From Tetrapyrgos nigripes (Eukaryota > Basidiomycota > Agaricomycetes > Agaricales > Campanellaceae), in contig JAACJM010000289.1 of assembly GCA_013368315.1 (NCBI GenBank), positions 44,375 through 108,374 of the forward strand: a stretch of 64,000 nt of DNA. Direction: 5' to 3'. Under the pieces are notes generated by a model. It ran no database searches. It saw only the letters and a program-made list of their open reading frames with translations, and was not told where the DNA came from. Made by a program: the position numbers and the translations under genes. Of the stretch, positions 56,351 through 64,000 are shown piece after piece; within the stretch, counting starts at the first letter, position 1, and every line of letters begins with the position of its first letter.

Positions 56351-57144
56351 ATATATCCTCCCCAATTAAGCGATTAATACACAATGATTACAAAAATACT
56401 ACAGGAGCCTGAGTACATTGAATGAAGTCTCTCACAGAGATAGATTTACCACTGCCAGTAAACATCTCTGGATTCATCACTGAGCGATCCCTCCTGTCAC
56501 CATTCCATGATACATATATCTCTTTTTTGATCCTCTCGCAAGGATAGATTTAGTATTTACCACTACCAGTAAAGATCCTCTGACTCACCACTGAGCAGTC
56601 CTCCTTGAGCTCCTCGTTGTCTCCACTCCACCATACCTGTATTCCCGTTTTTTGAACCTCTCGCAGGATAGAAATCCCCAGATTCATCACTCAGCTCACT
56701 ACCAAAATTTTCTTTCTTGTGGTGGGCACTTCTAGATAGCATTCACTGAATCACCTCAAGAAGAAAGAAAGCAAAATAGCTTGTGATATTAGCAGGGGGA
56801 GATTGAACCGTTGGACCAAGCGCTTAAGCGAGGCGCTTTCCGCCCTTGCGTCATCGTTCTGCACTGGCCAATCAGAACATACCTCTCATTTGGCAAACAG
56901 GAACAAACAGACGTCTTTTGTAGTGTTGATGTGGCAATTATATTTAGCACGGAGCCAGAAAATCGGAGCTGACCACAACCGACAGATGCTAACAGCCTAA
57001 CCGACTCCGAAACAATCCAACTCACTCTCGATTGCAATAGGTGCAAGATGCATAGTAAGTATTTTATTGGATTGTCTTGATTTCTTTCGACGATCGCTGA
57101 TTCTTTCTTCAGCCACATCTCAGCAATTGATTCCTACTATGCAG

Positions 57145-59795
57145 CAGCTATAGCTGCTAGATTCATGCATCAATCATGGACAGTTGTCCATATTATCTGA
57201 TACATCTACAAGGAAAACTTTCCATAGGCCAAAAAACAGACTGGCCCTACGGGTTATTTCCCACGGCTAGACTGGGGCACTGGGGGTGGGTCTGGTAGGC
57301 CTTTCCTTATAAAGCAGTGAGCAGAACAGTCTGGGTTTTTTTCCCATGCATGCTAGACAGTGAGCGGGGGCTTTAGGGGGTGGGAGGCGGGTTTTTCCCA
57401 CGCTTCAAAATTTGATAGGAGGTGCAGGTGATCAGTAGGGCCCCGAATCTGCAAATAGAATAGGGGTATATGCTGTGGCTGGCTCAGAAAATGCAAAATA
57501 CATTTCTGGAGCCGGCGATAAAAAATGATAAAATGACATAGGTAGATAAGATAGTGTGTTTTGTGTTCCTGAATCTGAATATACAATTGGATTTACAATA
57601 TCTGCAGTGTTTATTGAGATATGGCCAAGCAAAAGAGGAGGATGGATACTAGCCATTGCATCAAATCAGCTCTGATCACCATGTAGTTTGGTAAAATACT
57701 GCATATAGACTTTCTGAACATGGGAATAGAGTTTATTATATTGTATCATCAGGCCCTGAGGAGCTGTACCCAATTTACTGTCAAAAAAGCCCAAAACTTG
57801 GGATGGCCATAGACACTGCATGCTATAGCATCTGATATAGCTATGAATATGTCTCCTAGGGTATTTTTGGTCACTGAATCTGAACTTCTACTCGGATAAG
57901 CTCTATATACTCTGGTTCTGTGGATATTGAGTACTTACCCCTAAACATAGGCACCTGTGGCACCTACAAAAATGTACCTTATAAAATGGGATGGGTGGGT
58001 CTGTAAACACAAATATGAAGTTGTATCCTCCATATGACAAAGATCCAAGACTCTATTTCCAATTTATTGCCAGAAAATTGCCACAGAAGCAAAAAAAGTG
58101 AAATGGCCATAGACACTGCATGCTATAGCATCTGATATAACTATGGATATGTCTCCTAGGGTATTTTTGGTCACCTGTGGCACCTGCAAATCTGTACCTT
58201 ATAAAATGGGGTGGGTGGGTCTAAAAGCGCTTATTGATGCTGTAAACACAAATATGAAGTCATATTCTTCATATGACAAAGATCCAAGACTCTGTTCTCA
58301 ATTTATTCCTTGATTTATATCCATATTGACACATATACCTATCCTTTGGCTGTCTGACTATCATTCTGACTCATTGTACATCATTCTAAACTATATTACT
58401 CTGATTATTCACAGTTTGGTGTTCCCCACTGAAAGACATGCCCAGATATAACCTTAAGTACTACAAGCACCATTATATGCAACTCAGTTTGACTTAAAGC
58501 TACTGGATGTACCAAGAACATCTCCTATATATTCTGGATGGCTTAGTGTCTTTAATATGATATCAAGAGATGAAAGAACAAGTATGAGTGCCTGTGGTAA
58601 TCTTTGGGATGAGATATGCCCATGTATATGGTCCGAAAAAGGTACTTTTCACTTTGTGCAGAATAAATTGAGAATAAAGTCTTGAATCTTTGTCATATAT
58701 AGAGCTTATCCAAGTGGAAATTCAGATTCAGTGACCAAAAATACCCTAGGAGACATATCCATAGTTATATCAGATGCTATAGCATGCAGTGTCTATGGCC
58801 ATTTCACTTTTTTTGCTTCTGTGGCAATTTTCTGGCAATAAATTGGAAATAGAGTCTTGGATCTTTGTCATATGGAGGATATGACTTCATATTTGTGTTT
58901 ACAGCATCAATAAGCACTTTTAGACCCACCAATCCCATTTTATAAGGTACATATTTGTAGGTGCCACAGGTGCCTATGTTTAGGGGTAAGTACTCAATAT
59001 CTGCAGAACCAAAGTATATAGACCTTATCCAAGTGGAAATTCGGATTCAGTGACCAAAAATACCCTAGGAGACATATCCATAGTTATATCAGATGCTATA
59101 GCATACAGTGTCTATGGCCATCCCAAGTTTTGGGCTTTTTTGACAGTAAATTGGGTACAGCTCCTCAGGGCCTGATGATACAATATAATAAACCATATTC
59201 CCATGTTCAGAAAGTCTATATGCAATATCCTACCAAACCACATGGTGATCAGAGCTGATTTGATGCAATGGCTAGTACCCATCCTCCTCTTTTGCTATAT
59301 TTTGGGCAGTATTTTGGCCATATCTCAATAAGCACTGCAGATATTGTAAATCTAAGTGTATATTCAGATTCAGGAACCCAAAATACACTATCTTATCTAC
59401 TTATGTCATTTTATCATTTTTTATCGCTGGCTCCAGGAATGTATTTTGCATTTTCTGAGCCAGCCACAGCATATACCCCTATTCTATTTGCAGATTCGGG
59501 GCCCTACTGATCACCTGCACCTCCTATCAAATTTTGAAGTGTGGGAAAAACCCACCCCCTGCCCCCTAAAGCCCCCGCTCACTGTCTAGCATGCGTGGGA
59601 CAAAAACCCGGACTGTTCTGCTCACTGCTTTATAAGGAAAGGCCTACCAGACCCACCCCCAGTGCCCACTCTAGCTGTGGGAAATAACCCGTAGGGCCAG
59701 TCTGTTTTTTGGCCTATGGAAAGTTTTCCTTGTGGATGTATCAGATAATATGGACAACTGTCCATATTGATACATGAATGTAGCAGATATAAGTG
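57145..59795. mobile_element. Long-TIR element, about 1.15-kb arms
   Basis: 2,651 bp flanked by the 7-bp repeat tatgcag (57138-57144 and 59796-59802). Its arms, 57145 to about 58305 and about 58645-59795, are inverted copies with scattered differences and one small extra segment near 59305. Each arm itself contains a directly repeated block of about 300 bp (gccatagacactgcatgcta...accctaggagacat type). The spacer is about 340 bp and non-coding. Mirrored short frames in the two arms are by-products of the symmetry. No transposase. Confidence 0.8.
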
Positions 59796-60739
59796 TATGC
59801 AGACAGAGATCCGTTTTTTTGGCTACTGCCGGTTTGCAAGGTATTTGTGGCAACCTTATTCGTCAGTACATGACGAGCTTGGATGGGGCACTGCTACTTC
59901 TTCACGAGGCTATTCGCTCGGGGACACCTATCAACGTTATTCAGGATCGTGCGACTACGACTTTCATGGCTTTCGACGGTCTTGGCACCATGTTGCTCCA
60001 CTCGTTTACCGCTTCGAAAACTATCACTGGTTCTATTCAAGAGGGGGATGCAACGATGAACCAGATTCTTCCCCATGCTGATCGCAAAGTGGCTTGTATT
60101 GAGAACATAGTGATGAATTCTCTGTTTCTCCTTATGTGTTTTCGTCACTGATGGCTGTTATCCCTCATCGGTAGTCATTCCGGTCCTGTTCCCGTTCCAG
60201 CCGCTTTGCTTTCCAACCTCCTCTCGGGTCCCTCTGCTAACGCTTTCGTCAATCCTGCTGCGGCTCCCCCACCCGTTCCTAAAATAGTCGTTGACATTCC
60301 TCCTTCTACCAATCCTTTCACGACTCCGGCCCGTCGTTTCAACATCCCTGCTACTCCAGTCCCACCATCTACTCCAAGCAAAATTCCCAAAGCTCGTTCG
60401 TCTTCTACCACAGCTACTCCCATGGGTATTCCCATTGTTACTTCGCAAGGTCATCGTACCTTTAATGGTAAAGCTGGGTGAGTCTCTGGCTTTTGTCATT
60501 TGTTCCCTGCTGTTGTATTGATGGTAAGTGCTCCTCAGATTTAAATTTCCACCAAAAGTTCGCAGTAAGAAGTCGGTTAACAAGGAGAATTGATGCGGCG
60601 GGAGTGCCATTTGTGGAAAGATTGATGGACTAAAGTTTTGGACTGTATGTAGCATTTATTCCGTAGTACTACGATACCCTTGTATACCCTTGTGCATCTT
60701 GAATGTGATATTCCTTGCTGGTTGTTTCCTTTTGACGCG

Positions 60740-62524
60740 TTGAATCGCTTGTGGTGGATAGAGATGTCGCAGTTTGCCAAATGTTGCCTGACGGTGGACT
60801 TTGTTTGGGCGTGTCTGACGATTTGGCAATCTTTTGTCTCTTAGACTCGTACTACTCTCGTCATCTTCTCGGCTATGGAACTCTGGATGCAGCTGGCAAC
60901 AACGATACAGCACTAGAGTATATAGAGCGTGACCTTTGATTCCGAGGCATTACATGGTCAAAACAATGGTCACGTATTTAGTAAGTTTTACTTTAAGTAT
61001 CGTGTTCACTCTTAACTTCATTTTGACTCTACAATAGGTGCTTTCCCCACAGCGTTAACCGAGCCTGTCAGGATGTCATTTCTGCACTGACAGACCTCAG
61101 CTTTGCTGATGAAGATTCACCAGACTATGATCCTGATGCCTCAATCCAAAGGGATTTGATAGCTACTTTGCGAACAGTGATTAGGATGGTAAGCCCTCCC
61201 CATTGTCTTGTTTAATAACTATTATTAATGTTCAGTCTCCAGATTCACGCTAGCTCACAGCAACAAGATTTCTTTTCTGAGTGTCTTGCCTACATCAAAA
61301 TGATTGATATGGAGCTGCTTAGAGACGTGAAAAACTGCTGGTTGTCTGTTCTTCTGATGCTTCTTCATGGTATTTTGTTAAAAGAGGTATGGTTAACTCA
61401 AGAATCATTTTCCACACATGGTAACTACTGCCGAATAGGCGATCCAACAGATGACCAGTTTGCACAATGATTTGAAGAAATACTGGATGACCAATGAAGA
61501 ATGGGATATACTCGAGCAGGTGGGATATACTGTTTCTATGATAAGCCCTTCTTCGCACTCTAATTTTCTTAATAGGTTCCACACTCCTTCCAGGAACGGC
61601 TTTCAGGAGAAAAGACGCCGACTTTGTCATTTGCAATGATTACAGAGTGGGAAAACATGAAGAACATACTGTCCCAGTATGCTTCAGTCATTGACACTAG
61701 GATAGCAAAGCTTCATAAGTATCGTGACCATACACATTGGCCATGAGTAAGTCATTTTCAAGATCTAAACATGTAATTCCAGCTGTTAACTCACGAACGC
61801 ACGTTTCTAGTCATCAATCCAAGCATAAAGCTTGACTGGTTCAAGCGCTTTGCTCCTCATTGTCTAGATGATGCAAGAGAATTATTTATTCAAGAGGTAA
61901 GTGGTTATATTGCTTAATAGTACTGCGCCAACACTGACATGTAGTTGGTCTTAGCAATCAACCAGTCTGAGCAGATTGTCACACTTTCAGACTTATCAAA
62001 TCGCGATTGGGCAGATGCTATTCTGGGTCTTCCGACTAAGAACAAGGAACCTATTCATCGTATCTCTCAGGCTGTTCAGGAAGAGGTGAACAGCTATTTT
62101 TCCGAAAAGTTGTATGATCCAAAACAGGACGAATTGGCTTACTGGGAGGTTTGGGATTTTCTACACTGTTCGGATCAAAGCTAGTGCTCATTGCCAATTT
62201 TCAGGATAATCAGGCTCGTTTTCCCACTATTTTCTGCCCATTCAAGCCTCTTCTGTTCCATGCAAACGTGTATTTTCTTCTTCAAGTGATACAGATACAA
62301 AGAAGTGCAACTGCATTAGTCCTGAACTCAACGAAGCTTTACAGATGCAGAAGTACACATTACGACGAGGCAATTCCATCTCATTTACTGAAGGGACCAG
62401 TCCAGAAGAAGAATTAGCTGCACTGAAGGAGCTATTGGCTAAGAAAGGCAACAAGTTAAAGGATAAAGGTATTTCGGTCAAGACGCTGTTGGAAAATTGG
62501 ATGAGGGAAGACAAGGAACAGTGA
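60740..62524 (+). pseudogene. hAT transposase, decayed
   Basis: Segments in the hAT order are LGYGTLDAAGNNDTALEYIE, CFPHSVNRACQDVISALTD, RDVKNCWLSVLLMLLHGILL, YWMTNEEWDILEQV, VPHSFQERLSGEKTPTLSFA, INPSIKLDWFKRFA, then DELAYWE and the C-terminal dimerisation block SSVPCKRVFSSSSDTDTKK with LSPxLxEALQMQKY-like sequence, ending at 62524. Introns of about 50 bp separate exons. Stops (for example after IERDL, and DHTHWP) and a missing N-terminal DNA-binding part make it inactive. It is the only hAT transposase in the window and so a candidate relative of the three hAT MITEs, but I saw no matching terminal repeats near it. Confidence 0.8.
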
Positions 62525-63531
62525 ACAAGGTTTAATCTCGCTTTGTATTGCATGTAATAGTAACGACAAAAATGATACATTCTTCGCTAGCATGCCATCA
62601 CATACAAAGAACCATGTTGTCATGTTGTGGGTGGATAAGCACATATGTGAGAAAAACAAAGTAGAGATAACGGTAGGAGCGTATATTGATTTTCACCTGC
62701 AAATGACAGTGTCAGTGACTCTGATACAAGGCTCCACAGCTTATCGACGTTGATACTCAGACTCTAGTATTTGTTGCACATAAGATCCAAGCTGAGTCGA
62801 TCCATCTAACCATTTCCAACAATTTTCCCAGTATTTTTACATGCCATAACACAATAGACCTTCCAGACAATGAACGGGGTAGATAGAGGGGACCTTGTGG
62901 AACAAGAAGAAAGCTATAGGTTCAAAATTGCATGCAGTGCTGAGAGGGTTGCTTGGAGAGGGTGAATACAGAAGAATGAGCAAAAAAGCATAGCTCTAAA
63001 GGTGGGTTATCAACCAAGCTCTACAAGAACATGGAAAGACTTACATATTAACCCTTTTGATCTTTTAGTCATGAAGAGAGTAGTGGAAGTAGCTTTTGTA
63101 AAGGGCGGAAGGACAGTGGGGCAGTCAGTGTTTGCTACAGAACAGCGACGTGTCACTGGCCCAAAATGACATGACTCTTGCGCAAGGGGTCTGCAGTCAG
63201 TTGACCCGAGACCGGACCTTGGGGGGAGGGGGGGTCTGGGAAGGGCTTATGACCGAAAAGTACAACCTGGTCTTAGGAGCACTGAATGATCGGCCGTTGG
63301 AGGGAATTGAGCTAGAGATTGACGAAAAGTGGTAATTTGAGGCCAAACCAAGGCCAAACGGGCGTTTTGGACCTGGATCGCTGAATAGTAGCCATAAATT
63401 GAGCTGTAAATGGACTGAGTTTGGTTATGTTTGTCACCTCCATTGACCACGCGACCATCAATTAAAATTTTTACATGGTCCAGGGAAAGAACAAAGCGCC
63501 TGTACATCTCAATTAACTACCTTCTCTCACA
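62525..63531. other. Non-coding interval
   Basis: Nothing recognisable. A G-run (ggggggaggggggg) lies at about 63220-63233. It should include the promoter of the gene starting at 63532. Confidence 0.35.
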
Positions 63532-64000
63532 ATGTATTCATCCCACGGACAGTCCGAGTTCACCACGGATAGCAAACGGTACTGCGAGTTATGCAGAAAA
63601 GACATACTTATCGGCACTGGGGGAGAAGCCAACTGGCTACAACATTTGTCCAGTACGAAGCACAAAGCCAATGAGAAGGTCCAGTCGGGGCATAAAAAGT
63701 CTATTAAAGATTTCTTCTCCAAAGCCCCTATCCACGCTAAGCCCACTCCATCCGTGTCTTCTGCCAATCCAGATCCAGGAACGACTATCTCAACTGCCCT
63801 ATCCCTTTGAAATTCTCCTCCATCTCATTCGGAAACAGTCCCCGGTCCAGAGACTTTGATTACCCAGGTTCAGAAGCTCCTTGACTTCCTCCCTAGCTCA
63901 AACTCAACCCAAAACGAACTTTCCATTTTTGTCGTTGATCCTACACTCGAGGCAAGCGAGTATGATGAACCTATACAATATGTCAACAAGAAGCTTCATG
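63532..64000 (+). CDS. Zinc-finger protein, N-terminal part (runs off window)
   Basis: Starts MYSSHGQSEFTTDSKRYCEL at 63532. A C2H2/BED-like finger is clear: CELCRKDILIGTGGEANWLQ, then HLSSTKHKANEK, giving C-x2-C...H-x5-H. A Pro/Ser-rich linker follows. An in-frame TGA at 63808-63810 (STALSL-stop-NSPPSHSE) interrupts it, and the same frame then continues (LITQVQKLLDFLPSSNS) to the end of the window. Such fingers often begin transposon-derived genes in mushrooms. Whether this is one, and whether the stop is real or in an unrecognised intron, cannot be told from here. Confidence 0.55.

Larger units (their letters stand above)
54731..57052. mobile_element. Composite inverted-repeat element (115-bp TIRs) with nested repeats
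   Basis: Terminal inverted repeats of about 115 bp: the left (54731-54852) contains gcaatcgagagtgagttgga and the right (about 56930-57052) its complement, with about 85-90% identity. Flanks gatgctgag and gatgcatag (7 of 9 bases match) could be an eroded 9-bp duplication of Mutator type. The interior has no transposase. It holds a second inverted-repeat element (54856-55736) and a 224-bp tandem array (55783 to about 56350). Confidence 0.6.
54322..60593 (+). pseudogene. Antisense passenger gene split by two inverted-repeat elements
   Basis: Exon 1 starts MDSPPFLYPSTPCPTLVSLP at 54322, donor GTAAGT at about 54440. Exon 2 gives a coiled-coil (DSIVCLSNQIKDLETKIKIK, LTAEVDQSTQERLQ), and exon 3 reads AIAKVNSDAE, where the first inverted-repeat element (54731-57052) begins. 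After it, GTAAGT opens an intron that contains the second element (57145-59795). The acceptor is ctatgcag at 59802, and the next exon reads QRSVFLATAGLQGICGNLIR, LDGALLLLHEAIRSGTPINV, QILPHADRKVACIENIV. A Pro-rich exon follows (NPAAAPPPVPKIVVDIPPST, TPARRFNIPATPVPPS). The final exon joins in phase as GFKFPPKVRSKKSVNKEN and stops at 60593. No domain is recognised. The frame at the first insertion is not restored. Confidence 0.5.

Noticed and set aside
57353..59589. Similar short frames on opposite strands (57353-57656 and 59268-59589)
   Set aside because: Mirror images produced by the long inverted repeat; no recognisable protein.
60158..60655. 165-residue minus-strand frame
   Set aside because: Shadow of the Pro-rich exon and last exon of the plus-strand gene.

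Overview
The window looks like a gene-poor, transposon-dense stretch of a basidiomycete (mushroom-type) genome. The evidence is short introns of about 40-60 bp throughout, a KDZ-type transposase with its CxC2-like cysteine cluster, a fungal TET/JBP dioxygenase, chromodomain Ty3/gypsy elements, and a CACTA transposase remnant of a type I know from basidiomycetes. Almost every long gene carries stops, frameshifts or insertions, so most of it is decayed.

Layout. (1) 0.1-2.4 kb (-): a WD40-repeat gene with a C-terminal membrane segment. A 600-bp hAT-type MITE sits in an exon, with a perfect 8-bp target duplication. (2) 3.4-4.1 kb: a second hAT MITE. (3) 6.1-9.1 kb (-): a TET/JBP-like 2OG-Fe(II) dioxygenase gene and a Cys-rich gene of unknown function. 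(4) About 9.2-22.74 kb: a large KDZ DNA transposon. It holds two leftward accessory genes, one rightward accessory gene, the rightward KDZ transposase (two premature stops and a third hAT MITE in an intron), a 171-bp tandem duplication, and inverted subterminal motifs at both ends. (5) 22.8-26.6 kb: decayed CACTA-type transposase and a Pro/Ser-rich companion gene. (6) 26.6-29.9 kb: nothing recognisable except a tandem repeat. (7) 29.9-33.1 kb (-): a 5'-truncated chromodomain gypsy element with one LTR, followed by a TA-flanked MITE. (8) 33.1-41.5 kb: a solo LTR and two LTR/polypurine-tract junctions, each followed by a plus-strand gene, then a minus-strand integrase tail and a tRNA-like locus. 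(9) 41.5-49.2 kb (-): a two-LTR chromovirus with gag, protease, RT, RNase H, integrase and chromodomain, plus an opposite-strand gene just inside its 3' LTR. (10) 49.3-50.8 kb (-): a gag-only copia-type element with matching 5-bp target duplications. (11) 51-53 kb: a fold-back MITE and a BED-like fragment. (12) 53.2-60.6 kb: another LTR, then a plus-strand gene split by two large inverted-repeat elements. (13) 60.7-62.5 kb: a decayed hAT transposase. (14) From 63.5 kb: the start of a zinc-finger gene that runs off the window.

The main theme is a recurring arrangement in retroelements that point left. Just inside the 3' LTR and polypurine tract, and before the end of pol where pol survives, there is an intron-containing gene on the opposite strand. 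In three of the four cases it has its own TATA box. One product carries a perfect Zn(II)2Cys6 spacing. The four products look unrelated to each other. I regard these antisense passenger genes as the most interesting candidate system here. The KDZ element, with its dispersed palindromic motif and a TET/JBP gene beside it, is second.
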